Shown: piece after piece, positions 38,401-49,655 of the stretch
Numbering within the stretch: position 1 is the first letter of the stretch
Layout of the letters: every line of letters starts with the position of its first letter
Assembly (NCBI GenBank): GCA_005408345.1
Contig: SEMN01000257.1
Span: 186,001-250,000 of the forward strand
From: Macquaria australasica
Lineage: Eukaryota > Chordata > Actinopteri > Centrarchiformes > Percichthyidae
DNA length: 64,000 nt
Reading direction: 5' to 3'
Notes under the pieces: generated by a model
What the model was told of the DNA's origin: nothing
The model's database searches: none
The model's input: the letters and a program-made list of their open reading frames with translations, nothing else
Position numbers and translations under genes: made by a program

Positions 38401-40867
38401 AATACAGAACTTCAAATGCAGTTTTCAACCAACAGCAAACAATTTAGAGGTGTGGCACACCTGTGAAACTTTGCTGAAAATGAAGGGACTTTTTTTTTTT
38501 AAAACTCAAAATGGCTCGGCTCACTATGCTGGCCTACTACACTTGCCGTCTCTGTAAATATTGTGAACTGAAACTTTAGCTGCTTTTCATTTGTTTGCTC
38601 TCGTCTGCAGTTCACTTGCAGTTCAACAAGTTCAGCTGATGTAATGGAACGTAATGTGGTAGTTTTCTCATCTGATTTACCCAGAAATGCAATGGGTTGT
38701 TATAAACAAAACATTGAAAATTGATTAGCTGATATCGGCACCAGCATTATTACCAATTTTGCAGATGTGCTTGAACAAATTTATTTATTCAGATTAATGG
38801 CACACACTGTACAGTTAGATGACATTTTTAAAAATAACTTAATTTGAAAATAATTGTTACACAACAAATAGTAAAAGACACAGCAATGTATTTTCCTGTT
38901 ATACATGTATATTCTTTAAATGATTTTTACTTTTTGGTCTCTGTTGTGTTCGTTTAAAACAAGGAGGTACTCACATTCACACTAATGCCTTCAGTCTATA
39001 CTAAGCCAGTGTTTACCTGCTTTCATACCCCAAAACTAGTCTTTTCAAAAAACATTCTCAATAGCAGAGGAATATGACAATGCCGGCCGCGTGCTTTAGT
39101 GCGGTCAGGATGAACAGACCTTTTCAAAAACAATGGCGTATACCTGCTTAGACAGGGTCGAGTGCTGTGTGGCAGTAATGTTCTGTTACCTCCATCTCTC
39201 TTCTCCCCATTTGAATATAGCCAATCACACAGTACAGGCGTTGTCATTAAAGTTTAATGTTGTCAGTCACCTTCACGGCATAAAATAGTGATTTGATTGA
39301 TGTTGTGGCAATGAATGAATACGATACTAAATTATCAACTAGACATACCTTTTGTGTGTACTCCAAGTCGGTATGAACCAAACGTAAATATCTTGCCCCC
39401 AACGCAGCTTATAGCTGAAGGTGGAAGGTTCTGTAGGGGAGAGAGGCATATACAGTGGAGTCAGTATGATGTTTTTTCCTCTTTACAGAATAACTACAGA
39501 AAGCTTTAGTGTCACTGATTTGACAGTCATAAATCAGGGCATTCAACACCACAACAGAACCTACCTTTAATTCACTGATCTCTGCGATCCACTCTTTAAC
39601 AAAATTATTCAACTTCCCAAGAACTGCAAGTCTGAAAGGAGATACAACGTTTAGCAGGTGCTTCATTCACAACACACCCATTTCACTAATCATATAGTGA
39701 GAATGAAAATGGTATAAATACACCACACATTGCCGCAGCCTTAACAATACATGCTACGTTTCTGTTTTTGTTGAGACTACCAGAGAAGTGCTGGTGCATT
39801 AGATTACAGGTGTTCATCTTATTGTGTGCACCACTTGTAAGTGTAGTTGTGATTCCTGCAATGACAGTCATGCAGTCAAGATGCACAATAGTTGTTTATA
39901 TCTTTAATATTCAGATCAAATTATACTTGCTGTTCCTCACCGATGGTTCAATTCCTCTTCATCTTCAAACACCCCAAAAGGTTTCATGGCATCACAGAGC
40001 TTTTGGGTGTACTGGTGGTCTATTTCTCGTGGGGGTGCAAGGCTAATGGCTGAGGTGATGCCGTAGTGTTTCTGAGGCTGCTGCCCACCAGGCATGGTGC
40101 TGCGAGGGAACACGACATGGGAACAAGGCGCAATACATGAGATGACAGCTACCACACAACGACACTTGACGTTACTACGTTCATTTTCATGTCAGGGTTT
40201 CTCAGCCTCTGTCTTAAATAATGAACAAGGTGTGAACTGACGATTCGTTACCAAGTTATTCTTTACTAGTTTCTGTTCCCCTCCTTTCTATTACCGCGAA
40301 CCCATGTGTAAACACTAAGCTACATGGTCTGACAGCAAAGTGCTAAATTTACATTACTTAAACAACTAACGTCCTAATCACTCCATAGTTGCGTGCAATT
40401 CCAAATCTGAAAAGTGAGTTTACCAAAATTGCAGAAGCGTGTTTGAAACGTGCTACTATTCAACCTGAGCTGGCGGCCGACGAACATTAGCTGAGAGGCT
40501 ACAAACAGGTTGCAAGCGCTAACAAATTGGCTAATTTAGCAAGTTAGCAAACGCTAGCTGGCTGCTACGTAAGAATTGGTTTTACTAATGACTCCCTTTC
40601 CTGTTAGACATATTTCAGAGCTGACATTTTCTCCAACAAAAACAAGTGAAACCCGTTCATTTTGTTAGACATATTTACACCATAGTTACCCAACAACAAA
40701 CAAGCGGGGTAGCCAACAAACGATGGCTGCAGGCCTTGTTTGGTTGTTGTGACAGTTGGCTAACGTTAGCTTTTAGCCTATTCTTTAGGACTCTCTTACA
40801 CGCGAACAAAAATGTTCATTAATGGAAAATGTGCCACATGAATGACTTACCTTGACATTTCTTTCAT
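26429..40867 (-). CDS. papolg: Poly(A) polymerase gamma
   Basis: papolg is a nuclear template-independent enzyme that adds the poly(A) tail to cleaved pre-mRNA. Exons (minus): 40851-40867, 39941-40099, 39565-39631, 39349-39430, 37657-37766, 36542-36595, 35703-35814, 35347-35436, 34501-34639, 34292-34364, 32604-32724, 32316-32400, 30221-30274, 29823-29942, 29471-29580, 28452-28573, 28163-28320, 27855-27955, 27038-27240, 26827-26907, 26674-26733 and 26429-26536. All are in phase, giving 741 residues (human about 736). The nucleotidyltransferase core FGSYRLGVHTKGADID holds the metal-binding Asp111 and Asp113, and Asp165 follows in IDLLFARLA; the spacing matches PAPOLA Asp113/115/167. A central domain (WAKRRGIYSNMLGFLGG) and the RNA-binding domain (HYIVLTASASTEENHLEW) follow. 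The tail is Ser/Pro-rich with basic patches (VQKKKR, AKRPHSP) and ends NSIKLALNRHK. The N-terminus MKEMS and the position beside rel favour PAPOLG over PAPOLA. Two extra exons downstream may extend it. Confidence 0.94.
29218..29335. repeat. LINE 3'-tail fragment ending in (TTATC)n
   Basis: The stretch contains TATTGTATTGTATTTCTATA, then AATTTCCCCGCTGTGGGACA and ATAAAGGCTTATC with TTATC repeats. The 'CCCCGCTGTGGGACAATAAAGG' type of tail is the 3' end of a common fish non-LTR element. It lies in papolg intron 15, between the exon ending at 29471 and the one starting at 28573. Confidence 0.7.
30671..31558. mobile_element. Non-autonomous DNA element with GGGGGCAA inverted ends
   Basis: It begins TCGGGGGCAACTTTTGCCCC and ends with TTTGCCCTTTGCCCCCGA, so the tips are inverted copies (TCGGGGGCAA). 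Sub-terminal GGGGCAA/TTGCCCC blocks recur at both ends. The 888-bp interior has a GC-rich segment near 31060-31210 with repeated GGCGCCTCCTGT, and no transposase frame. It inserts in papolg intron 12. No clean target duplication is visible because the left flank is a TA repeat. Confidence 0.65.
31869..32173. mobile_element. MITE with 12-bp TIRs and 6-bp target duplication, copy 2
   Basis: The element starts CAGGTTTCATAC (31869-31880) and ends GTACGAACCCTG (32162-32173). Its right end is identical to copy 1 at 15111-15440 and its left end differs at a few bases. TACTTT flanks it at 31863-31868 and 32174-32179. Length is 305 bp, with no coding capacity. It lies in papolg intron 12, close to exon 12. 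Confidence 0.85.
34825..35250. mobile_element. Small inverted-repeat DNA element (MITE), copy 2, in papolg intron 8
   Basis: The left end AAGGGAAACTCCAGTAT is mirrored by the right end ATACTGGGTTTCCCTT. The interior contains ATTGCCCACAAGGATTACGT, which is inverted relative to the ACGTAATCCTTGTGGGCAA of copy 1 at 8991-9440. It also has AAAATAGGGCCCAGG and a perfect TCTCGCGAGA palindrome (34943-34952). It is the same family as copy 1, in opposite orientation, and non-coding. Confidence 0.7.
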
Positions 40868-41189
40868 GACACTCTAAAAAGCTTGCACAGTTTTTCTGCT
40901 GTAAACCCGTAAAAAACTAAGAAAGTCAGCAAGTGGAAATGATAACAGCCTCGACCTGATTACAACAATGGTCACTTTCCAGAGAACAGTTCAAACCTTC
41001 CCACTGAACCGGAATCACTTCTTATAAGATAACGTATCAGTCCGCAATCCTGAAAGAATATTCATATCTAATTCGTTTACAAAACGTGAACGTACATGAT
41101 TTTTTTTGGGGTGCTAGCAGTTAACGCGTTTAATTGCTGTTAGGCCCGTTTTTAATTCAAAACTACAAATGTAACGGCGTTTGTTGGGA

Positions 41190-41375
41190 CAACGTCTGCG
41201 TGCAGCACGCTGAGCAACCATCGTCAGCAGGCAGGCGCCGCCTCATTCACCGAGGCCACGAATCACGTGACCGCCGAGGCCTGGCGCTGCCGAGCCCCGC
41301 ACCGTGGGGTTTGCCGCTCAGACGCAAAGAGGCCAGACAGTGCGCCTGCGCGAGCCTGGAGGATGACGTATGACC
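41190..41375. promoter_or_regulatory. GC-rich divergent promoter between papolg and the RII-alpha gene
   Basis: The two start codons point away from each other and lie 763 bases apart. Between them is a CpG-rich block with the palindrome TCACGTGA (41273-41280, E-box/USF-TFE type), TGCGCCTGCGCG (41341-41352, one change from an NRF1 site) and TGACGTA (41364-41370, CRE-like). No TATA box is seen. This is the usual layout of a vertebrate bidirectional CpG-island promoter. Transcription starts are inferred. Confidence 0.6.
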
Positions 41376-41630
41376 TGTAGTTTCTACTATAGTTATTTGT
41401 CAAAAGATATTTGGCAAACAATGTAGTTCATCGACATTGTCAGGAAATGACTCACAAATATATGAAATATCGTAAAAAATGTCAAAATGCAGTGTTAAAC
41501 AGTAAAGATGAAAAGACTCCAAGAAAGATCAAAAAGATCAAATATCAAACTGCTTCAGAACATTCTACAAGAGGGGGTTCACACAGTCTAACGTTACAGT
41601 CGGAAAAAGTACTTTCTAACAAACGTAAAG

Positions 41631-43268
41631 ATGAATTTCCAGAGTTTGTGTCCGTATGGACTGAAGAGGATGTTGGAGTGTATCACCAGATCGACACTCC
41701 TCTCTCAGCCTACCGACATCCCCAACTTTGTACACCAGTATTTGTCAGAGCTGATCAGCTTCAGAGGATCTCACCCTGAAGCTGATCCCAAGATTGTTTC
41801 CTTCAACTACCAAGAGCTGTGGGGTAAGCTACTGTTCAAATATGTCAAATATAGTCTTTTAAAGTTAACATTTGTGATGTCCCGAGTTTATCCGTTAAAT
41901 CCTTTGTAATAGATCAGTCAAGTAATGTTAGTTTTCTCAGACTGATAATGACAACAAACCAAATATTTCACCAATAGTAACATAGTAACTCTGGAGGAGT
42001 GAATAAGATTAATATTCATTTATAATATAAATGCTTTTGTTTTAAAGATTTTCCACATTTTAACATCAAAAGATTATATAAAAAAGTAATATTTGTGGTT
42101 CTACATGTAAAATTTCAGACCCTGTCCACAATAAATGTCCCATATCAAAATAAAGGAAAATCAAACAATTGAATTAACCCCACTCAACTGTCAAACATAT
42201 AAAAAATGCTTTATCAGTTTTAATCCAGGGCTAGTTTATTCTACGTATTGGCACAAACTCACTTGAATAAGGATAAGGCAAAAGTGGAACATCACTAAAA
42301 ATAATCTATGATAATAAAAGATCAATTAATTTTATCGCTCATGATACATGTTTTGGAAATGAAATAGAGTGTACTAATGTCATGTTTTTGTATATGGTCT
42401 TTTCCAGAGAAAGAAATCCTGAGAAACATGAAGGGAACAACAGAGACTCCAATCGCCACCACAGAGACGTCTGCAGCATCACCGCAAGTTCCATCTCAGG
42501 CCGAGATCGAGGAGGCTGTGAAGATGCTGTACTCGGATTTGGCATCTTCTACTGAAGAAAACGCAGTAACACAACTTCAGAATCAAAAGGGGAGATTGGG
42601 AACAAAAAAGGCAACCGGAAAAGACAAGAAGCCCTCTGCAACTCCCATGTACCCAACACCAACACCACCTCCACGAGATGGAAGACAGTTAGGGAAAAAC
42701 GTACGACCACCTTTCCTTGCTGTTAAAGGGGAAGGGAAGCAAACCCCCCCCCCCCCCCCGCAATGTCAGCATAAAGACAAGTAGAGTGTCCTCAGTGAGG
42801 TTTGCTAGTCAACAGCAGAGCAAAGAAACCACTGACGACGTCATCAAAACGCCAAAAACACGCCGGCTCATACTGAAACCAATCCCAAAAAAATCAACAC
42901 CTTCAGATGTGTCAGCTTCAAAGTCCAGCGCTGCTAGTAAGCCCTCCAAACTTCCCAGTATCCCTGTACCCAAAGTTACACAAAACCTTGTACTCCCACC
43001 TATTCCCCAGAAGAAAACCAGAAGAGGCAAGGTGTCTGTGGTCCAAGGTAAGAGTGTGTCCCCTAAACCCCGGAAAGGCTCACCAATGAACAGGAAGGTG
43101 GAGTCAGAAAAGACCAGCAGCAGGTCTCCAGTACGTAGAGCACTGGGGCCAATAAAGGCAAAAGCAAAACCTAAAGGAGCCAGTGTACCAAGACCAGAAA
43201 GCACTCAAGAACCAAGGGAACCAGAAACAGAGAGCACTAGTGCAGGATGTACAACAGCAAAGGTCTAG
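41631..43268 (+). CDS. RII-alpha (D/D) domain protein, CABYR/SPA17-like N-terminus; frame broken at a C tract
   Basis: Exon 1 (41631-41823) and exon 2 (from 42408) splice in phase through TGG G|AG. The N-terminal CPYGLKRMLECITRSTLL, then DIPNFVHQYLSELISFRG, fits the RII-alpha dimerization/docking fold of PKA regulatory subunits, CABYR, SPA17 and ROPN1, which bind AKAP helices, often in sperm flagella or cilia. The rest is low-complexity, Lys/Pro/Ser-rich and basic. At 42744-42759 a run of 16 C shifts the frame. The upstream frame ends at a TAG at 42782-42784 (189 residues), but the next frame stays open to 43268 with the same composition, which suggests an original protein of about 350 residues. 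The cause may be an assembly error, a polymorphic tract or real decay. I do not recognise an orthologue by name. The gene is divergent from papolg. Confidence 0.7.
42744..42759 (+). repeat. Poly-C (C16) homopolymer inside coding exon
   Basis: Sixteen consecutive C lie within a Pro-encoding stretch of the RII-alpha gene and mark the point where the open frame changes. Homopolymers of this length are error-prone in sequencing and unstable in replication. Confidence 0.95.
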
Positions 43269-43669
43269 GAGCTGAAGAAGAAGAACTGGATTCAGCCTAA
43301 TTGGTCACCAGAGAGGAAGAGAGGATCAAGGGTTATGTGGGCCGAGAGGGAAAGAGTAAAGCCGATACTAAATAGGACAGTTGGAGACATTCAAGGCATT
43401 CAGGGTACATCCTTCAGTAGACCAGCTTTTGTAGCAGAGGGCGCAAACAATTTTAATCTGGCACCTGTTAGCTGCCCTATCCACACTTGCCCTCATTTTG
43501 CGCATGCCATCCACGTCGTAAGATACAAGCGCATACAGGTCAGACCCTCAGCTTCAGTAAACTCACACCACCACTATGGATGAGGACTCCTAACAACAGC
43601 CACACTAGTGACCCCATGGTGATTTTGAGATGCCAGAAAAATTCAGCCCTTAACTAAACTAACATCTGT

Positions 43670-43865
43670 CACGCCGCCCACCAGCTACCCATCAGCCTTG
43701 GAAGGGGGTCCCCTCTCATGTGATCCTTCTCAAGGTTTCTTCCATCTTTACCTGTTAAAGGGTTTAAGGGGGAGTTTTTCCTTGCCCGCTTGAGGGGGGG
43801 TGGCCTTATCTCGTGGGCTTTGTGTAAATAAGTAATAACTAATAATAAGTTCTGGCTGTATACAA
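43670..43865. repeat. Retroposon tail fragment
   Basis: It contains TCTCAAGGTTTCTTCCATCT, GGGGGAGTTTTTCCTTGCC and GTGTAAATAAGTAATAACTAAT. The phrase 'CAAGGTTTCTTCC ... GGAGTTTTTCCTTGCC' is typical of the tail of a common fish retroposon family. It abuts the foldback DNA element at 43871. Confidence 0.6.
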
Positions 43866-43870
43866 GTGTA

Positions 43871-44560
43871 CGGAGCCCCGGAGTGGCCATAGAGAGAAAA
43901 CAAAAATATTTCGAAGCCACATTTTACTACATCGAGGGCTCGATACAATTCGTTACCACATTTTGATTAATTCGTGCGTATGAGATATAATTCGTTACCA
44001 GGTTTTGATTTATTCGTTACCACATTTTGGTTAATTCGTGTGCACGTCTTAATCCAAGTATACCCACTGTGCGTAAAGACGCACACAACTCATTCAGCAA
44101 CACCATTACTATCCCCTAAATACAAAAAAGAGCTATTTGCCATTATATGTTTTTTTTCTTTTTTTCTAAAACATTCAGTAACTCCATTGTCTATGGGTTT
44201 GCTCTCTTACATTCTAAATTAATCATGTTCATGCATTAACCGTGGACCTTTACTCTAATATTTGCATTGTTTTTAACTAACCCTAATATGCCTTCTGGGC
44301 AGAAGGTTTTAGAAAAAAAGAAAATACATATATAAATAGCTCTTTTTTGTATTTAGGGGATAGCTAACAGTGTTGTTGAATGAGCTGTGTGCATCTTTAC
44401 GCACGGTGGGTATACTTGGATTAAGACGTGCACACGAATTAATCAAAACGTGGTAACGAATTGTATCTCGTGCGCACGCAATAGCATTTCGAGCCTTCGA
44501 TATAGTAAAACGTGGCCTCAAAATATTTTTTTTTCTCTCTATGGCCACTCTGGGCCTCCG
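43871..44560. mobile_element. Foldback DNA element with about 250-bp inverted arms and TA target site
   Basis: The left tip CGGAGCCCCGGAGTGGCCAT is mirrored by the right tip ATGGCCACTCTGGGCCTCCG, with TA flanking each end (43869-43870 and 44561-44562). The arms stay complementary for about 250 bases: both carry ATTCGTTACCA, GACGTGCACACGAATTAA-type and TTTACGCAC blocks, and end at the shared AGCTCTTTTTTGTATTTAGG segment. The centre is short and AT-rich, and there is no transposase frame. The TA duplication suggests a Tc1/mariner-like mobilizer, but the tips do not identify it. Confidence 0.75.
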
Positions 44561-44565
44561 TACAA

Positions 44566-44660
44566 ATAAATAAATTAAAAATAAAATAAAAATAAAACAT
44601 AAAAAATAAAAATAAAATACAAAATAATAAATAAAATAAATAAAAATAAAAATAACAAGA
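44566..44660. repeat. (ATAAA)n low-complexity tract
   Basis: AT-rich imperfect repeats of AAATA/ATAAA directly follow the foldback element. Confidence 0.9.
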
Positions 44661-47247
44661 AATTTTTTGTTGAAATGATTTAAGGCAATTTGAACTCTCA
44701 CCTATATGAAGATGCAAATGTTCCTTAAAGTTTAAGTTAATAACACAATCAAGGATTTGCATGTCCAGCAAGAGAGGACAGGAAATTGTTTGTTCTGAAA
44801 TGATTCTGAAAATGTTCTACATTAGTAATTTAAAAAATGTGAGCAGAATATCTCTGCTGCTCCTCAGGTGCATCTTCAGTGCAGCATGTGTTCTGTCCAT
44901 GAGTTGGACTGCTAAGAAATATTAATTGTAAGAACTCTACAGGTGTAAGCATTAAATTCTTAAATTCTACTATAACACAATGACAGTTCATTGTTTCAGG
45001 TTATATTTTGTACAGTTAACACTGAAGTTTTCATTGAGTTTTTTTTTCAGATTTTTCCATTAGTTTAAACAAAATAGTTTGCAATTGAGGAAATTAGTTC
45101 ATTTTAGTGTGTGTTACCTACTACTACATGCAATATCTTGTTTTCTTTGAAGGCAGGGGAAGTGACACACAAAACTTGAAATACTACATGTTGGGTCTTT
45201 ATTTCGCATTCTGTCAGGATTGCTCCTTTAATTTTGTCCCCAGAAAGACAAAATTTCTCCTTACTGCTAAACACATCTGGGTAACTCAAATAGACAGAAG
45301 AAATTAATTAACACTTCTTAACATTGTTAATAAACACAGTTTCTTACTGGATTTCAAAGGTAATGATTTCCCATGGCCTAATAGTCACACATGTGTAACA
45401 GTACATTTGAAGTCACAGAGAAAAATGCTTTACAAAGCAGCAAACCTGTAGAATTTCTTTCTCTCCCACAAACACAACACAGCAGTTACACCATCTCAAA
45501 TTCTTCATTGCAGGTCCCCAACCCTATGCTATGAATCACAAATTAAGAAAATCATACGCTCACATTTTTGCTACAGTTGCTGCAGTAAATATGGTGCAAA
45601 ACACATTCACACACCCGCATAAAAAATGTGAAGTCATGAACAAAATTTGCACATCCATGCAATGAGAGTTGCACACCTGTAGAATATTTTCTCACAAATA
45701 TATATATATATTTTTTTTCTTGGATATATTTCTATCACAAACACAAGTCAATAGCTACAACTGCTTGAATCTGCCGCTACGAGCCTTAAATGCTGTTTTT
45801 TCGCTTACAAATGACAATTTCCGTGTGCTCTCACTTTTGCACCATATATCTCAGTAAATGTGGAGCAAAAGTGATTTGTGTACTTCTAGTGTAATACATT
45901 GTAGAGCCAGGGGTCACCAGAAGGTGGCAGTAATGCAACGTCGTGGATGCCAACTGCCTGACTTGGCACCCAAACGAGAAAACAACAAAAAATAACTCCA
46001 GCCTCTTCGTTCCCTGTGACAGCGCTGGAGAAAAAGCTTCTTTCCGACTCAGCAGAGGAGCTGGCACCTGATGTTTATGGTATGTTTTCTGAAATCACCC
46101 ACCATTATGCTTTTGTTTATATCTTAAATAAGCGCACTGGTCAGCTATGTTGGTTTCTTGGTTAGGTTAGCTCCTCTTGCTTCTCGAGAGGTACTGTAAG
46201 AGCCATAAGACCATTATAACCATTATACTGTACGTTGTCCTCGTGGTTTTGCCTGTCACACTAACACACACTCATTTCCACACACACACGCTCTTTTCAC
46301 ACAAATGATTAACCATTGAACATGGGTTAGGTATTACTCAGTCTGACATGAATGTATGTGTACACAGCGTGGCTTCAACGCCCTCCCAAACACACACACA
46401 CACACACACACTGCTTATGCTCTCTTTGCTCTGCACCTACTCTACTGTACATACAGTCAGAATCTTTGCTGCAATGATACAACGTCCCAGTGGAGATCAT
46501 TAAGGTCATGGAGATAATTAAGGTTTCATCTAATCTTATCTGATCTAATCCAACATAATTTCAATTCAATTCAGTTTTATTTATATAGCGCCATATCATA
46601 ACAAAGTTATCTCAGGGCACTTTTTTGAATAGAGCAAGTCTAGACCGACTCTTTATATTTACTGAGACCCAACAGTTCCCACCATGAGCAAGCACTATGC
46701 GACAGTGGCAAGGAAAAACTCCCTTTTAACAGGTAGAAACCTTGAGCAGAACCAGGCTCAAGGTGGGCGGTCATCTGCCTCGACCGGTTGGGTTGAAGGG
46801 GGAGGGGGGAGCGGGAGAGAGAGAGCAGGAGGAAAGAGAACATACAGCAGCTCAATACAGCATAGATATGGTAATGGCATTGATGTTAACACCAACAGAA
46901 ACAACACTAAGAGCAACATTATAATAGCAATACTAATAACAAGAGCAACAACAGCAATAGCAGCAGCGGGTGCAGAGCAGGAGCACGGGGGCAGCAGGCG
47001 GCAGCAACCACAGACCCAGACTCCACAGCTCCGGAGGCAGAAATACCTGCAGAAAGCAACAGAAGGGGAGAGAGAGAGAGAGAGAGGAGAGAAAGCACAC
47101 AACTACGGGAAGAAGTTGAATTAATAACAAGCATTGATGGGATATGAGGGCGTACAGATGGAGAGGAAGAGGAGGAGAAAGGAGCTCAGTGCATCATAGG
47201 AAGTCCCCCGGCAGTCTAGGCCTATAGCAGCATAACTAAGGGGGGGC

Positions 47248-48612
47248 TCAGGGGTCACCTGAGTCAGCCCTACTATAAGCTTTATCAAAGAGGAAAGTCT
47301 TAAGCCTACTCTTAAATGTGAGGAGGTTGTCCGCCTCCCATACACAAACTGGGATCTGGTTCCACAGGAGAGGAGCTTGATAGCTGAAGGCTCTGGCTCC
47401 CATTCTACTTTTAGAGACTCTAGGAACCACAAGGAACCCTGCATTCTGGGAGCGCAGTGCTCTAGTGGGGTAATAGGGTACTATGAGCTCTTTAAGATAT
47501 GATGGTGCCTGACCATTTAGGGCTTTGAAGGTGAGGAGAAGGATTTTAAATTCTATTCTGGATTTTACAGGGAGCCAGTGTAGAGAAGCTAATATTGGAG
47601 AAATATGTTCTCTTTTTCTGGTTCTTGTCAGTAAACGTGCCGCAGCATTCTGAATCAGCTGGAGAGTCTTAAGGGATTTATTGGGGCAGCCTGATAATAG
47701 AGAGTTGCAATAGTCCAGCCTAGACGTAACAAATGCATGGACTAGTTTTTCTGCATCTTTTTGAGATAGGATGTGCCTGATTTTTGCAATGTTACGTAAA
47801 TGAAAAAAGGCAGTTCTTGAAGTTTGTTTTATGTGGGAGTTAAAGGACATATCCTGATCAAAGATAACTCCAAGATTCCTTACGGTTTCGCTGGAGGCCA
47901 GGGCAATGCCATCTAGAGAAACTATATCTTTAGATAATGTGTTTCGAAGGTGTTCGGGGCCAAGTACAATAACTTCGGTTTTGTCTGAGTTTAACATCAG
48001 AAAATTGCAGGTCATCCAGGTTTTTATGTCCTTAAGGCATGCTTGAAGTTTAGCTAATTGATTGGTTTCATCTGGCTTGATCGATAAATATAATTGGGTA
48101 TCATCTGCATAACAATGAAAATTTATGGAGTGCTTCCTAATAATATTGCCTAAAGGAAGCATATACAAGGTAAATAGAATTGGTCCAAGCACAGAACCTT
48201 GTGGAACTCCGTGACTAACTTTGGCGTGCATAGAGGATTCATCATTAACGTGTACAAACTGATATCGATCTGATAAATAGGATTTAAACCAGCTTAGTGC
48301 AGTACCTTTAATGCCAATTAAATGTTCTAGTCTCTGTAATAGAATGTGATGGTCAATGGTATCGAATGCAGCACTAAGATCTAGTAAGACAAGTACAGAG
48401 ACAAGTCCTTTGTCTGATGCAATTAGAAGGTCATTTGTAACTTTCACCAGTGCTGTCTCTGTGCTATGATGCACTCTAAATCCTGACTGAAAATCCTCAA
48501 ACAGCTTGTTGTTGTGTAGAAAGTCACACAACTGGTTGGCGACTGCTTTCTCAAGGACCTTAGAGAGAAAAGATAGATATAGGTCTATAATTTGACAAAA
48601 TCCCTGGATCAA
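47248..48612 (-). pseudogene. Reverse transcriptase fragment of the L2-like LINE
   Basis: This is the longest uninterrupted frame of the element (454 codons), covering the RT fingers/palm (AFDTIDH, QGSVLGP, YADD) and the C-terminal region with LQLIQNAAARLL and LHWLPVKSRIEFK, which is typical of fish L2/CR1-type LINEs. The start in the frame is arbitrary because the true frame is broken upstream. It is not a host gene. Confidence 0.85.
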
Positions 48613-48623
48613 GAGTGGGCTTT

Positions 48624-49655
48624 TTAAGAAGAGGCTTTAATTACAGCTACTTTAAAGGACTGTGGCACATAGCCTTTTAATAAGGACAGATTGATCATAT
48701 CTAGTAAATAAGTGCTAACTAAGGGTAAAATTTCTTTAAGCAGCCTAGTTGGGACAGGGTCTAAGAGACATGTTGATGGCTTAGATGAGGAAATCATGGA
48801 AGTTAGTTGATTACGGTTGATGGGAGAAAAGCAGTCCAAATGTACAGGTTTCACAGTTGTTTCTAAGGTTCCTGTGTTTGAAGATAAGTCAGTACCAACT
48901 GAGGGCAGGAGGTGCTGAATTTTGTCTCTAATAGTTAGAATTTTATCATTAAAGAAGCTCATAAAGTCATTACTTCTGAGGTCTATAGGAATACATGGCT
49001 CAACAGAGCTGTGACTCTCTGTCAGCCTGGCTACAGTGCTGAACAGAAACCTGGGGTTGTTCTTATTTTCCTCTATTAATGATGAGTAGTAAGCTGCTCT
49101 GGCATTACGGAGGGCCTTCCTATAAATTTTAAGGCTAACTTGCCAGGCTAAACGTGATTCTTCCAGATTGGTGGAACGCCAATTCCTTTCAAGTTTTCGC
49201 GATGTCTGTTTTATTATCTTCTTTTTTAGAGGGGCGATAGAGTCGAGTGTTATTCGTAGTGAGCCTGCAGCACTATCAACAAGATGATCAATTTGGGAGG
49301 GACTAAAGTTAGCATAGGAGTCATCTGTTACATTGAGACATGGAACTGAATTTAATGCCGATGGAATCACTTCCTTAAATTTAGCTACAGCACTATCAGA
49401 TAGACATCTAGTGTAGGAATGTTTGCCTAATGGCGTGTAGTCCAGTAATAGGAATTCAAAAGTTAATAGAAAATGGTCTGATAAAAAAGAATTCTGTGGA
49501 AAGACTATTAGATGTTCAATTTCAATGCCATAAACAAGAACAAGGTCGAGGGTGTGGTTAAAACAGTGAGTGGGTTTATGTACACTCTGACAGAAGCCAA
49601 TCGAATCTAGTAATGAGATAAACGCAGCACTAAGGCTATCATTTTCTACATCCAC
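48624..49655 (-). pseudogene. Endonuclease end and linker fragment of the L2-like LINE
   Basis: A 343-codon frame covers the C-terminal end of the endonuclease (TLDLVLVYG, FLSDHFLLTFEF) and the linker up to the RT start (PVPTRLLKEILP, GYVPQSFKVAVI). It ends at a frameshift where the RT should continue. Upstream, to about 49785, the same strand still encodes the GDFN motif of the endonuclease, so 5' truncation lies inside that domain. Confidence 0.8.

Larger units (their letters stand above)
43270..46560. other. Gene-poor stretch after the RII-alpha gene
   Basis: It contains the probable 3' UTR of the RII-alpha gene, a retroposon tail near 43670-43860, the foldback DNA element 43871-44560, an (ATAAA)n-rich stretch at 44566-44660 and short CA runs near 46270 and 46390. 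No coding exon is supported. Confidence 0.5.

Noticed and set aside
41411..41779. Plus-strand 122-codon frame overlapping exon 1 of the RII-alpha gene
   Set aside because: It begins at a non-ATG codon and its frame is different. The alternative frame from 41631 encodes the recognisable docking domain and splices in phase.
42809..43204. Minus-strand 131-codon frame opposite RII-alpha exon 2
   Set aside because: It is the shadow of a Lys/Pro/Ser-rich coding exon on the other strand, with no motif of its own.
44309..44771. Minus-strand 110-130-codon frames rich in Phe, Tyr and Ile
   Set aside because: They are translations of the (ATAAA)n tract and of the arm of the foldback element.
46684..47124. 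Plus-strand open frame starting MSKHYATVARKNSLLTG
   Set aside because: It is the antisense of the L2-like LINE 3' region. Frames with this opening recur in fish gene predictions as repeat artefacts, and it has no independent splice or promoter support.
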